Source: Clostridiales bacterium
GTDB lineage: Bacteria; Bacillota; Clostridia; Christensenellales; Aristaeellaceae
Assembly (NCBI GenBank): GCA_015056205.1
Contig: SVGS01000022.1
Coordinates: 1-60,324, forward strand
DNA: 60,324 nucleotides
Reading direction: 5' to 3'
The translations under genes and the position numbers were made by a program. Shown here one piece after another: positions 1 through 8,253 of this stretch (position 1 is the first letter of the stretch; every line of letters starts with the position of its first letter). The notes under the pieces are model-generated. The model ran no database searches. It worked only from the letters and a program-made list of their open reading frames with translations, and was not told where the DNA came from.

Positions 1-84
1 CTTGCGGAAGCCAAACAGGTTATGGATGCATTTAAACGTAGCGGAAAAAGCATGCAGGAATTGATGAATTTCCTGGATGTTTGA
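1..84 (+). CDS. 3' end of an unidentified gene (partial)
   Basis: Frame 1 is open from the left edge to a TGA at 82-84 and encodes 27 residues ending in MNFLDV. The piece is polar and looks helical (KQVMDAFKRSGKS). It is too short to assign to a family. The start lies outside the window. Confidence 0.45.
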   Translation, partial: LAEAKQVMDAFKRSGKSMQELMNFLDV

Positions 85-220
85 TCATGAAACGGCGTTT
101 AGTGGAACTTTCGTGAAGAGTTCACATGCAAAGAAAAATCATCATTTTCATGATTATACAATATATCTCATGAAAATACAATATTCGATATGAAACGTCA
201 TGACGAATCGGCTCTCCCGA
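85..220. other. AT-rich intergenic stretch, no gene seen
   Basis: The stretch is strikingly AT-rich compared with its surroundings and carries repeated TCATGA-like words (for example around 85, 149 and 170). I see no coding frame, RNA gene or clear terminator. It separates the partial gene at the left edge from the convergent HNH gene. Confidence 0.4.
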
Positions 221-592
221 TCAATTCATTCCATTGGGATTGTAGCTGGCTCCTTTTCCCAGATTGCACCGGTCGCAAAGCGTCCGCAAATTGTGCATTT
301 CTGTTTTTCCGCCTTTGGATACCGGAATGATATGATTCACATGCAGTTTTGCGCCGTTGTCCACCGTGGCGCCGCACAGTACACATCGGAACTGATCTCT
401 CTGCATGACAGCATAACGCAGCTTGGTGGTCATTTTGCCTCGTTCCGCCTGCGCGCCTGAATAATCGATGTCCGGTATCACACGCATGGCATATCTTGCT
501 CTTGCATCTGGCGGCTTTTTATCCTGAATTCCTAAGTCCGGCTTCAAACTACATGCGGAGCTTCCGATACCGCGCGTTTTTACCGCTTCCAA
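221..592 (-). CDS. HNH endonuclease domain protein, probably 5'-truncated
   Basis: The 123-residue frame ends in a complete HNH nuclease module: CxxC at residues 70-73, the HxNH motif at 84-87 followed by IIPVSKGGK, the conserved Asn at 101, and a second CxxC at 106-109. Such domains bind a structural zinc and cleave DNA with a His-metal centre. The first 44 bases overlap the 3' end of the AlbA_2 gene in another frame. The homologous-looking part begins near residue 30 with no obvious start or ribosome binding site. The next in-frame ATG is at 487. Family members normally carry more sequence before the HNH part, so this may be a gene cut at its 5' end, or a short gene starting at 487. The domain is certain; the intactness of the gene is not. 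Confidence 0.7.
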   Translation of the reverse strand: MEAVKTRGIGSSACSLKPDLGIQDKKPPDARARYAMRVIPDIDYSGAQAERGKMTTKLRYAVMQRDQFRCVLCGATVDNGAKLHVNHIIPVSKGGKTEMHNLRTLCDRCNLGKGASYNPNGMN

Positions 593-1862
593 CCCGGATC
601 AGCAAACCGTCTTCCAGCATTTTGCGGATCAGCAGGACAGCTGAGGCTTGTGATGTGTTTAATGCAGCTTCGACATCTTTTCGCGAGATGCTTTCATGCG
701 TATCAAAAAGCCGCAGTACAATTTGCTGTTTGGGCATGGCGGAAGGAATACGGGGATCTTCTGGCACACTGTTTTCAGCAGCAGCGTTCTGATTCGGCAG
801 CGTGATCTTGAAGGCATTGGCGGTTACTTCGATTCGTGGCTTTTCCATTCTGTCCGCATAGCACTCATTGATTTTCAGCATTCCGGTTCCATAAGCTTCA
901 ATCAGCTTCAGCCGATAGAAGACGTTAGCCAGGTGCTGGTTGCGTAAAACGGAAACACCCAGCATAATATCCTCATAGGAGATTCCCCGTACCAGACCGC
1001 CGATGGAGACGAATTCAACGCGGTCATCAAAAATGCTGATCAATGTTGGACTGCTGATGGCATAGTCCCGATGCACAACGGCGTTCAGAAGCACTTCCCG
1101 AAGGGCTTCTGTCGGATAATCCCGATTATCCACCCGCACCAGGCCGTTGAACTCTGCCCTGGTGCGATTGTACTGATCAATATAGGAGAACGCTTCCTCC
1201 ACCTGTCTGAGCAACGAGCCGGTCAGCTCCCGTCGGTCGCGAAAAACCGTCTTTTTACTACCGTCAAAAACGGCCAGCTTGATGGTATGCACACACTGAT
1301 CGGAAAGCAGCATCGCCAGGTTGGTATAGGTGCCGTCCTCGCTGACCATATTCAGGGTGCGCATCTGCTTTTCGCCAAAAGGCACTTCCCTGCGCGCAAA
1401 ATAGGCGGCAGTTTCGTCAAAAGTCAGCTGCTGATTCAGTGAACGGGCATCCTCATACCGGTCTCCGCTGGTTTCCCGGATCATATTCAGGATGGCTGTT
1501 TCAGAGGCCGGGACTGAAGAGGAACCCTGACGCACATAAACGCCTTCCGGACGTACGCCTTTTGCAGCCAGATAATAGGGACGAGCGGTGCCGCGCTGCA
1601 CGTTCACGGCGACGACCGGTTTATCCTCCATTTCTAAAAGGTATACTTCGGTGAACATGGTCACATCAGGCCGGATCGCATCCCGGATCATGTTGGTAAC
1701 GCGGAGCATGATACCGTCCGGGTCGGGAACCCCATAGACTTGCCCGTCATCCTCCATGCCGATATACAGCTTTCCGCCGTCTGTATTGGCGAAGGCAATC
1801 ACGGTGTATTTGATATCGTCAATATATTCCCGCTTGTATTCCACCGTTTTGCTTTCCCTCAT
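549..1862 (-). CDS. AlbA_2 / schlafen-like ATP-binding transcriptional regulator
   Basis: A 437-residue protein starting at ATG 1862 with GGGAG upstream. Residues about 1-110 form an AlbA_2 (divergent AAA-4, schlafen-type) putative nucleic-acid-binding domain: VEYKRE, then AFANTDGGKLYIGMEDDG. Residues about 240-370 resemble the GHKL-like ATP-binding region usual in this family (ALREVLLNAVVHRDY, then YGTGMLKI). The last ~70 residues look like a winged helix (SRKDVEAALNTSQASAVLLIRKMLEDGL). Length and domain order are normal for bacterial AlbA_2 regulators, which are common in accessory regions and of mostly unknown biological role. A promoter and a repeat array just upstream suggest autoregulation. 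The 3' end overlaps the HNH frame by 44 bases. Confidence 0.85.
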   Translation of the reverse strand: MRESKTVEYKREYIDDIKYTVIAFANTDGGKLYIGMEDDGQVYGVPDPDGIMLRVTNMIRDAIRPDVTMFTEVYLLEMEDKPVVAVNVQRGTARPYYLAAKGVRPEGVYVRQGSSSVPASETAILNMIRETSGDRYEDARSLNQQLTFDETAAYFARREVPFGEKQMRTLNMVSEDGTYTNLAMLLSDQCVHTIKLAVFDGSKKTVFRDRRELTGSLLRQVEEAFSYIDQYNRTRAEFNGLVRVDNRDYPTEALREVLLNAVVHRDYAISSPTLISIFDDRVEFVSIGGLVRGISYEDIMLGVSVLRNQHLANVFYRLKLIEAYGTGMLKINECYADRMEKPRIEVTANAFKITLPNQNAAAENSVPEDPRIPSAMPKQQIVLRLFDTHESISRKDVEAALNTSQASAVLLIRKMLEDGLLIRVGSGKNARYRKLRM

Positions 1863-1909
1863 AATATTCTCCCGGCTTTCTAATATACTAATTATTCGAA
1901 TACGCTATT

Positions 1910-1938
1910 ATTATAACGATAATCAGAAAGAATGGCAA
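1910..1938 (-). promoter_or_regulatory. Promoter of the AlbA_2 regulator gene
   Basis: On the minus strand, TTGCCA (1938-1933) is followed by a 17-bp spacer and TATAAT (1915-1910). An ATCAGAA motif (1922-1928) sits inside the spacer, so a protein bound there would block RNA polymerase. Confidence 0.7.
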
Positions 1939-2038
1939 GTGAAATACCGGAAATTTCAGGGAAATCAGATGTTTTTTTCGCTTTCTGATAATCTTTCTGA
2001 TAATCTTTCTGATTAAATAATCAGAATAACAATCAGAA
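1921..2038. repeat. TTCTGAT repeat array, candidate operator
   Basis: Three tandem 12-bp copies of CTTTCTGATAAT (1981-1992, 1993-2004, 2005-2016, the last ending TTAA) are followed by two inverted copies AATCAGAA (2019-2026 and 2031-2038). A further inverted copy lies at 1921-1928 within the promoter spacer. The core TTCTGAT thus occurs six times in both orientations upstream of the AlbA_2 gene. No RNA or gene explains it. A binding site for the downstream regulator itself is the simplest reading. Confidence 0.6.
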
Positions 2039-2082
2039 CAGCTGCCTGCAGATCCCGCCCTTTGTTATCCATCGGGGCGCGG

Positions 2083-2119
2083 AAAAAAGCAGGCTCTCCG
2101 GATGAAACGGAGAGCCTGC
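2083..2119 (-). terminator. Terminator of the degV gene
   Basis: A perfect 12-bp stem, GCAGGCTCTCCG (2089-2100) with CGGAGAGCCTGC (2108-2119), and a 7-nt loop. Read on the minus strand it is followed by a T-run (complement of 2083-2088). It lies 21 bases past the degV stop. Confidence 0.85.
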
Positions 2120-2139
2120 GGTTGATGAACAGGATTGAA

Positions 2140-3018
2140 TTACATGCAGCGGGGCTTCGTGCCGATGTAGCAGAGCGCCACGGTTCCCGGACCGCAGTGA
2201 GCGCCGATGACGGGGCCGACGTTTTCCACCAGAATGTCGGCGCCGGGAAGCTTCTGGGAAATCAGAAGCCGGCAGCGCTCCGCGTCCTCCGGGCTGTCCG
2301 CGTGCAGAACCAGCAGGGGGCTTTCCTCCGGATCCGGCGCGAATTCCAGCATCTTGTCCACCATATAGGCGACGGCCTTTTTCCGGCCGCGGACCTTCTG
2401 AATGGCCTGCAGGCTGCCGTCCTGCGCTTCATAGATCACGGGCTTCAGATCCAGCATGGATCCCACGGTCGCGGCCATGGGAGAGATACGCCCGCCCCGC
2501 TTCAGATATTTCAGATCATCCACCATGAAGAGCGCCTGAGCCCGGAGCTTGTTGTTTTCCAGCCAGTCTGCCACTTCCCGGATCGGAGCGCCCGCCCGGT
2601 ACATGCTGTGGGCTTTCAGCACCAGCAGCGTCTGCGGACCGGAAATGCTCAGCGTATCCACGACGATGAAGGTCCGCTCCGGATAGGACTTCAGCAGCTG
2701 CTCCCGGGCGGCGTACACGGCCTGAATGGTACAGGAAAGCTTGCTGGAGAAGGCGACAAAGAGCAGATCCTTTTTCTTCAGGATCGGTTCGAAGTATTCG
2801 ATATAGGCCGCCTCATTCAGAGCGGAGGTAACGGGAACCGCCCCCTCGCGCATGGCGTCGTAATAGCTCTTGTGATCCAGCATCTGACCCAGATCATCAA
2901 AATACTCCTTGCCGTTCAGCGCGTAAGGCATGTAAACGACAGGGATATCGTACTGCTCTTTCAGGTGAAAGGGCAGATCGCTGTCGCTGTCTGTCATGAA
3001 AACGTAGTCCAGAGCCAT
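2140..3018 (-). CDS. DegV family fatty-acid-binding protein
   Basis: 292 residues starting at ATG 3018, preceded by GGAGGGTTATCC. An upstream in-frame ATG at 3081 lies within the promoter, so 3018 is the right start. DegV/FakB proteins bind a single fatty acid and present it to the kinase FakA for phosphorylation before phospholipid synthesis. The N-terminal TDSDSDLP motif, the VAFSSKLSCTIQA segment (normally SSxLSGTxQ) and the RGGRIS motif are all present. The length is typical. FakA is not in this window. It is monocistronic, with its own promoter and terminator. Confidence 0.9.
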   Translation of the reverse strand: MALDYVFMTDSDSDLPFHLKEQYDIPVVYMPYALNGKEYFDDLGQMLDHKSYYDAMREGAVPVTSALNEAAYIEYFEPILKKKDLLFVAFSSKLSCTIQAVYAAREQLLKSYPERTFIVVDTLSISGPQTLLVLKAHSMYRAGAPIREVADWLENNKLRAQALFMVDDLKYLKRGGRISPMAATVGSMLDLKPVIYEAQDGSLQAIQKVRGRKKAVAYMVDKMLEFAPDPEESPLLVLHADSPEDAERCRLLISQKLPGADILVENVGPVIGAHCGPGTVALCYIGTKPRCM

Positions 3019-3069
3019 GGATAACCCTCCTTTGAGTCGCATGAAAAAAATGAATAAATAAACAAGCTT

Positions 3070-3098
3070 ATTGTATCCCACAACCTGAAAAAAAGCAA
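3070..3098 (-). promoter_or_regulatory. Promoter of the degV gene
   Basis: On the minus strand, TTGCTT (3098-3093), a 17-bp spacer and TACAAT (3075-3070), about 50 bases before the degV start codon. Confidence 0.6.
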
Positions 3099-3119
3099 CC
3101 CTGAGGCCGGGACGCTGAA

Positions 3120-3167
3120 AAAAAGCACAAACAAAACAGGGCTCTTTCAGCGGGGAAAGAGCCCTGT
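3120..3167 (-). terminator. Terminator of the nfeD-floA operon
   Basis: A 13-bp stem, ACAGGGCTCTTTC (3136-3148) with GAAAGAGCCCTGT (3155-3167) and a 6-nt loop, just after the stop of the last operon gene. On the minus strand a T-rich tract follows. Confidence 0.8.
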
Positions 3168-3175
3168 CGGACAGT

Positions 3176-3601
3176 TTACGAATGTTTACGGTTCAGGATC
3201 TCGCTCATCACCATGCCCTGCACAATGGCGTTGGAGGTCCAGGTCAGCCGCAGCCCGGGAGCACCGGGGGCGGCGGGAGCGGTTTCCGGTTCTGTTTCCA
3301 GCAGGGTCAGGGGCGCCATCTGCTCGTCATGGCAGGGATCATATCCTTCTCCGGTTTCAGCGTTCAGACTGCCCTTGTACAGACTGTCGTCATGACGGAA
3401 GGGTTCCGGGGTGGAATAAACGGTTCCCGGCTGTGAGGCCTGTCCCGCTTCGGGGACGGACTTCGGACCGGCTGACGGAGCGGGGCCGGGGCGGGCGCCG
3501 CGCTTCTGTGCCGTGTTTTTCGTGCTTTTTTTCACCACGGAATACATTATGGACACGAAGACCCAGGAGGCAGCAATGATCAAAATCGGCAGCATTTCCA
3601 T
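3176..3601 (-). CDS. Small membrane-anchored protein of unknown function, floA operon
   Basis: A 141-residue protein with one N-terminal membrane segment (residues about 4-22, PILIIAASWVFVSIMY). It is followed by a basic patch (KKSTKNTAQKRG), a Pro/Ala/Ser-rich linker and an acidic soluble tail. No known domain was recognised. It is the third gene of an operon with NfeD and FloA, 31 bases after floA, and is followed by the terminator. The context suggests a role at the membrane with flotillin, but nothing in the sequence states it. Confidence 0.75.
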   Translation of the reverse strand: MEMLPILIIAASWVFVSIMYSVVKKSTKNTAQKRGARPGPAPSAGPKSVPEAGQASQPGTVYSTPEPFRHDDSLYKGSLNAETGEGYDPCHDEQMAPLTLLETEPETAPAAPGAPGLRLTWTSNAIVQGMVMSEILNRKHS

Positions 3602-3632
3602 ATGCGTTCACCTTCTCTCGGGGGAAAACGGA

Positions 3633-4637
3633 TTATTTCTTCTGCCGGGGCTGCTCTGAAACCGACTGCTGGGGAGCGCTGGCCTTGGCGATGGATTCCC
3701 GCATTTCGGTATCGGCGATGGTGTTTTTCATCTGGTAGTAATCCATGACGCCCATCTTTCCTTCCCGCAGGGCGGAAGCCATGGCTCTCGGCACTTCTGC
3801 TTCGGCTTCCACGACTTTGGCGCGCATCTCCTGCACGGAGGCTTTCATTTCCTGCTCGCGGGCGACGGCCATGGCGCGGCGCTCTTCCGCCTTCGCCTGA
3901 GCGATGCGGCGGTCCGCTTCTGCCTGATCCATCTGCAGCTGAGCGCCCACGTTCCGGCCGACATCCACGTCCGCGATGTCGATGGACAGGATTTCGTAGG
4001 CGGTTCCCGCGTCCAGACCTTTGTCCAGCACGGTACGGCTGATCAGATCCGGGTTCTCCAGCACCTGCTTATGGGTTTCCGCGCTGCCGACGGTGGTCAC
4101 AATACCTTCGCCGACACGGGCGATGACGGTTTCTTCTCCGGCGCCGCCGACAAGGCGCTCGATATTGGTGCGGACGGTTACCCGGGCTTTGGCCCGCAGT
4201 TCAATACCGTCCTTGGCAATGGCGGCGACCACGGGGGTTTCAATAACTTTCGGCGTAACGCTCATCTGTACCGCCTGGAAAACATCCCGGCCGGCCAGAT
4301 CGATGGCGCAGGCCTTTTCAAACGCCATCTCGATATTGGCGCGCTGCGCCGCGATCAGGGCGTTGATGACGCGGTCCACGTTGCCGCCCGCCAGATAATG
4401 GGTTTCCAGCTGGCTGATGGTCAGGTTCAGACCGGCCTTATTGGCTTTGATCAGGGGATAGACCAGCCGCTGGGGCTGAATCCGGCGGATCCGCATACCG
4501 ATCAGGGCGCTGATCGGAATATGGACGCCGCTGGACAGGGAGGAAATCCACAGGCCCATCGGCACAAAGTGCAGAAAGATTGCCAGAGCGATCAGAACAA
4601 CAACGATAATCAGGGGAATCATAATAGTGGGTTCCAT
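3633..4637 (-). CDS. floA: Flotillin-like protein FloA
   Basis: 334 residues, matching the short bacterial flotillin FloA (YqfA). These proteins insert in the membrane through an N-terminal hydrophobic hairpin and organise functional membrane microdomains. Visible are the hydrophobic segment at residues 5-27, the family signature [13 protein letters not shown], a central PHB/SPFH-like region with [21 protein letters not shown], and a C-terminal alanine/glutamate-rich coiled coil (about 235-285) that drives oligomerisation. It lies 28 bases downstream of the NfeD-type gene, the usual partner. The start ATG has AGGAGGCACTCCT upstream. Confidence 0.95.
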   Translation of the reverse strand: MEPTIMIPLIIVVVLIALAIFLHFVPMGLWISSLSSGVHIPISALIGMRIRRIQPQRLVYPLIKANKAGLNLTISQLETHYLAGGNVDRVINALIAAQRANIEMAFEKACAIDLAGRDVFQAVQMSVTPKVIETPVVAAIAKDGIELRAKARVTVRTNIERLVGGAGEETVIARVGEGIVTTVGSAETHKQVLENPDLISRTVLDKGLDAGTAYEILSIDIADVDVGRNVGAQLQMDQAEADRRIAQAKAEERRAMAVAREQEMKASVQEMRAKVVEAEAEVPRAMASALREGKMGVMDYYQMKNTIADTEMRESIAKASAPQQSVSEQPRQKK

Positions 4638-4665
4638 AGGAGTGCCTCCTTACACTGTGTTCAAA

Positions 4666-5169
4666 TCAGGAACGGGGTTCCAGCGGACGGATCACCAGAT
4701 GGTCTCCTTCGGTGCCGATGACGCAAACCGGCGTTCCCGGGGCGAGAAACGCGCCGGAGCTGGCGGCGTTCAGCCGCTTTCCGTCGATTTCAATGAAACC
4801 GCGGGGCCGAAGCGGCGTAACCACGACGCCTTCCCGGTTCAGCCAGGGCGTTTCCGGAGAAGCCGCCTTGTTTTTCTTAGGGCCTTCGGTATCTTTCAGG
4901 ATCAGGGGACTTTTGCTCAGCCGGCCTTTCATGGCGCTCCGATAGGAGAAGAAGACCGTGACGCCCACCACAATCAGGACGCCGAGCAGGGCGAGCAGGG
5001 CCGCGCCGGTTCCGAACCGGCGGCCGGTCAGGAAGATGGCCAGTACCTCCAGGATAATCCCGGAGATCCCGGCGATGCCAAAGCCGGGCATGAAAGCCTC
5101 GGCGATGATCAGACCGGTCCCCGCCACAAAGCTGAGAATCAGCAGCAGATCAGATGCCAGTAAATCCAT
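4666..5169 (-). CDS. NfeD family membrane protein (flotillin partner)
   Basis: 167 residues. About 80 N-terminal residues form three or so hydrophobic segments (LLLILSFVAGTGLIIAEAF, then GISGIILEVLAIFLTG, then LLALLGVLIVVGVTVFFSY). The rest is a soluble C-terminal beta domain of the NfeD type (GVVVTPLRPRGFIEIDGKRL, then GTPVCVIGTEGDHLVIRPL), an OB-like fold. It lacks the N-terminal serine protease domain of long NfeD proteins, so it is the short form that accompanies flotillins. It is the first gene of the nfeD-floA operon, with GGAGGAAGGCAA before its ATG. Confidence 0.9.
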   Translation of the reverse strand: MDLLASDLLLILSFVAGTGLIIAEAFMPGFGIAGISGIILEVLAIFLTGRRFGTGAALLALLGVLIVVGVTVFFSYRSAMKGRLSKSPLILKDTEGPKKNKAASPETPWLNREGVVVTPLRPRGFIEIDGKRLNAASSGAFLAPGTPVCVIGTEGDHLVIRPLEPRS

Positions 5170-5209
5170 TTGCCTTCCTCCTTTCCGTCAGGATGGTTTT
5201 CATGCTTAT

Positions 5210-5238
5210 ACAATACGGAACGTTCAGAAGAAAATCAA
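5210..5238 (-). promoter_or_regulatory. Promoter of the nfeD-floA operon
   Basis: On the minus strand, TTGATT (5238-5233), a 17-bp spacer and TATTGT (5215-5210), about 40 bases before the NfeD start. Confidence 0.5.
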
Positions 5239-5399
5239 TGATGATTCCGGCCGGATAGCCGGGGTTATTTTTCCCTGCGGGGAGAAAAACGGACAAAGTA
5301 TCGGGAAAGATTATAGCATAGAGCGGGGGATCCTTCAAGCAGTGCGTTTCCGGGTTTCCGCCGGCGTTTTCCTTCCGGAAACACGGGACAGAAAAAACC

Positions 5400-5428
5400 T
5401 TTTCACGGCGCCCGGAATCTGATATAAT
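5400..5428 (+). promoter_or_regulatory. Promoter of the BMP-type nucleoside transporter operon
   Basis: A consensus TATAAT (5423-5428) lies 17 bp after a weak -35, TTTTCA (5400-5405). The predicted leader is only about 40 bases, leaving no room for a riboswitch. The 5240-5400 stretch before it holds no gene, only an inverted repeat GTTTCCGG/CCGGAAAC around 5346-5382. Confidence 0.6.
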
Positions 5429-5473
5429 AGGAGAGAAAGCAACGGTGCTGTAAAAAAAGGAGGTAAAGATTTT

Positions 5474-6565
5474 ATGAAGAAACTTTTTTCTGTCATGCTG
5501 GCGGTTTTGATGCTTCTGTCGGCGACGGCTTTTGCCGAGGGTGAATACCGGGTGGCCATGATCTCTGACTACGCGGATATTACGGACCAGTCCTTCAACC
5601 AGACCACCTATGAAGCCTGCAAGGCCTTCTGTGAAGCCAGGGGTGTTCCCTTTACCTATTTCAAGCCCAATACCGATACCACCCCGGATCGTGTCGCCAT
5701 GGTCGAGAAGGCGGACGACGAGGGCTACAACGTGATCGTGCTGCCCGGCTTCGCCTTTGGCGAGACCATTGCCGAGGTGCAGGGCGAGTATCCGAACACG
5801 ATCTTCATCGCGCTGGAAGTGACGGAAGCCGATCTGGGCGGCGCGAGCCTCGGCAGCAATGTGTACAGCGCGAACTATAAGGACGAGCAGGGCGGCTTCA
5901 TGGCCGGCTACGCGGCGGTCAAGATGGGCTACACCCACCTGGGCTACCTGGGCGGCATGGCGGTTCCCGCGGTGGTGCGCCGCGGCTACGGCTTTGTGCA
6001 GGGCGCTGACGCCGCCGCGAAGGAACTGGGCATTACCGATCAGGTGAAGGTGGAGTATGTGTACGGCAACCAGTTCGTCGGCGATGCCGATATCACTGCC
6101 TACATGGATACCTGGTATCAGAAGCTGGGCGTGCAGTGCGTGTTCGCCTGCGGCGGCGGCATCTACACCTCAGCGGCGGAAGCGGCCGCGAAGGTCGGCG
6201 GCAAAGTCATCGGCGTGGATACGGATCAGAGCGTCGTGATCGACCCGAACTACGGCGAGGGCATGACCGTGACCTCCGCGATGAAGGGCCTTGCCGTTTC
6301 CGTGAACACGATGCTTTCCGAAGTGCTGGCGGGCAATTTCGCCAACTATGGCGGGAAGATGGAACTCCTGGGGGTCGTGAGCGAGGATCCCGAGGCCAAT
6401 TACGTGTCCCTTTCTCCGACCACCCGGTTTAACGACAGCTTTACCCAGGAAGACTATAAGGCCATGGTCTCCAGGATGTTCAAGGGTGAAATTACCGTGT
6501 CCGACGCCATCGATGCCGAGCCGCAGACCGCCATCACCGTGAACTATCTGGGCACCGTGAAGTAA
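5474..6565 (+). CDS. BMP family ABC transporter substrate-binding protein
   Basis: 363 residues with AAAGGAGGT (5457-5465) before the ATG. It has a Sec signal peptide (about residues 1-21, cut after AFA) and then a periplasmic-binding fold of the BMP/PnrA family: RVAMISDYADITDQSFNQ, GYNVIVLPGFAFGETI, KVIGVDTDQS. This family binds purine nucleosides and feeds an ATPase and two permeases, exactly the genes that follow. Unusually for a Bacillota binding protein there is no lipobox cysteine at the signal cleavage site, so retention at the surface would need another means. A terminator-like hairpin separates it from the ATPase gene. Confidence 0.92.
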   Translation: MKKLFSVMLAVLMLLSATAFAEGEYRVAMISDYADITDQSFNQTTYEACKAFCEARGVPFTYFKPNTDTTPDRVAMVEKADDEGYNVIVLPGFAFGETIAEVQGEYPNTIFIALEVTEADLGGASLGSNVYSANYKDEQGGFMAGYAAVKMGYTHLGYLGGMAVPAVVRRGYGFVQGADAAAKELGITDQVKVEYVYGNQFVGDADITAYMDTWYQKLGVQCVFACGGGIYTSAAEAAAKVGGKVIGVDTDQSVVIDPNYGEGMTVTSAMKGLAVSVNTMLSEVLAGNFANYGGKMELLGVVSEDPEANYVSLSPTTRFNDSFTQEDYKAMVSRMFKGEITVSDAIDAEPQTAITVNYLGTVK

Positions 6566-6602
6566 TTTTTCCCGATCCGGGGGAAGGCGTTCTCCCGGGT
6601 CT

Positions 6603-6650
6603 TTGACAAAAACCCCCTGTTCCTCACCGGAATCCGGGGGTTTTTGTCAA
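6603..6650 (+). terminator. Intra-operon terminator/attenuator after the binding-protein gene
   Basis: A perfect 15-bp inverted repeat, TTGACAAAAACCCCC (6603-6617) with GGGGGTTTTTGTCAA (6636-6650), carrying a T-run in the right arm. Partial termination here would make the binding protein more abundant than the ATPase and permeases, a common arrangement in ABC operons. Confidence 0.8.
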
Positions 6651-6705
6651 GGATACACAGAAACGGGAAAACCGGAAGATCATTTGAAACAGAGGAGTGA
6701 AACGG

Positions 6706-8253
6706 GTGGACGAGTATGCCATTGAGATGCTGCATATCACAAAGCGATTTCCGGGCATCATCGCCAATGACGATATCACGCTGCAGCTGCGAAAGGGTGA
6801 GATTCATGCCCTGCTGGGCGAAAACGGCGCGGGGAAATCGACCCTGATGAGCGTCCTTTTCGGCCTGTATCAGGCGGAGGAAGGCGTGATCAAAAAGGAC
6901 GGGAAAGAAGTCAGTATCAAAGATCCCAATGACGCCAACGCCCTGGGGATCGGCATGGTGCACCAGCATTTCAAGCTGGTGGAGTGCTTCACGGTTCTGG
7001 ATAATATCATTCTGGGCGTGGAGCCTACGGACAAATTCGGACTTCTGAAAAAGGCGGAGGCCCGTCAGCGCGTGATCGATCTTTCCAATCAATACGGCCT
7101 GCAGGTGGATCCGGACGCCCGGATTCAGGATATTACCGTGGGCATGCAGCAGCGCACGGAGATTCTGAAGATGCTCTATCGGGACAATGAGATCCTGATC
7201 TTTGACGAGCCCACCGCCGTGCTGACTCCCCAGGAGATCGACGAGCTGATGCAGATCATGAAGAACCTGGCGGCGGAGGGAAAGAGCATCCTGTTCATCT
7301 CCCATAAGCTGGCTGAAATCAAGGCTGTGGCGGATCGCTGTTCGGTACTCCGCAAGGGAAAGTATGTCGGCACCGTGAACACGAAGGATGTGACCATGCA
7401 GGAGCTGTCCGCCATGATGGTGGGCCGCAATGTGAGTTTCCATGTGGAGAAGCCCGAAAAAACGCCCGGCAGGGTGATCCTGGATGTCCGGAACATGTCC
7501 GTCCGGTCCCACAACCACCCGGGCGACGCGGTGAAAAATGTGTCGCTTCAGGTGCGGGAGGGCGAGATCGTCTGTATCGCCGGGATCGACGGAAACGGCC
7601 AGACGGAATTCATTTACGGCCTGTCCGGACTGGAGCCGCTGTCCTCCGGCACGATTACCCTGAACGGGCAGGACCTGACGCACGCCCCGATCCGCCGGCG
7701 TTCCTGCCTGGGCATGAGCCATATCCCGGAGGACCGGCACAAGCACGGCCTGGTACTGGATTACTCCCTGGAGGACAATATCGTGCTGCAGCGCTATTTT
7801 GAGCCGGAGTTTACAAAAATGGGCTTCCTGCGGCGCGGCAGCATCCGGCGGTACGCGGAGCGGTTGATCGATCAGTATGACATCCGTTCCGGCGAGGGGC
7901 CCGTCACCGTGGCGCGCAGCATGTCCGGCGGCAATCAGCAGAAGGCTATCATCGCCCGGGAGATTGACCGGGATCCGGCGCTGCTGATCGCCGTGCAGCC
8001 GACCAGGGGGCTGGATGTGGGCGCGATTGAATACATCCATCATCAGATTGTGGAGCAGCGCAACCGGGGCAAGGCCGTGCTGCTGGTGTCGCTGGAAATG
8101 GACGAGGTGCTGGATGTGTCCGACCGGATCCTGGTGATGTACGACGGTGAGCTCGTGGGCGAGCTGGATCCGAAGAAGACCCACCCCGGCGAAATAGGCA
8201 TGTATATGGCCGGTGCGAAGCGGAAGGAGGTGCCCGATTATGCAGACAGATAA
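6706..8253 (+). CDS. Nucleoside ABC transporter ATP-binding protein (two NBDs)
   Basis: 515 residues from GTG 6706, chosen because AGAGGAG (6691-6697) sits 8 bases before it; GTG 6697 is in frame but overlaps that site. It has two fused ATP-binding domains of the RbsA/NupO type. The first has Walker A GENGAGKST, a Q-loop (VHQHFKL) and Walker B ILIFDEPTAVL. The second has the degenerate Walker A GIDGNGQTE usual in this family, a signature SGGNQQKA and LLIAVQPTRGLDVGA. It powers the two permeases encoded next; its 3' end overlaps the first permease by 14 bases. Confidence 0.93.
   Translation: MDEYAIEMLHITKRFPGIIANDDITLQLRKGEIHALLGENGAGKSTLMSVLFGLYQAEEGVIKKDGKEVSIKDPNDANALGIGMVHQHFKLVECFTVLDNIILGVEPTDKFGLLKKAEARQRVIDLSNQYGLQVDPDARIQDITVGMQQRTEILKMLYRDNEILIFDEPTAVLTPQEIDELMQIMKNLAAEGKSILFISHKLAEIKAVADRCSVLRKGKYVGTVNTKDVTMQELSAMMVGRNVSFHVEKPEKTPGRVILDVRNMSVRSHNHPGDAVKNVSLQVREGEIVCIAGIDGNGQTEFIYGLSGLEPLSSGTITLNGQDLTHAPIRRRSCLGMSHIPEDRHKHGLVLDYSLEDNIVLQRYFEPEFTKMGFLRRGSIRRYAERLIDQYDIRSGEGPVTVARSMSGGNQQKAIIAREIDRDPALLIAVQPTRGLDVGAIEYIHHQIVEQRNRGKAVLLVSLEMDEVLDVSDRILVMYDGELVGELDPKKTHPGEIGMYMAGAKRKEVPDYADR

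Noticed and set aside
3018..3081. Longer degV start at 3081
   Set aside because: A TTGCTT-17-TACAAT promoter (3070-3098) covers it and GGAGGG precedes ATG 3018.
5240..5473. Possible purine riboswitch before the nucleoside transporter
   Set aside because: The predicted transcription start leaves about 40 bases of leader, too short, and no purine-aptamer core sequence is seen.
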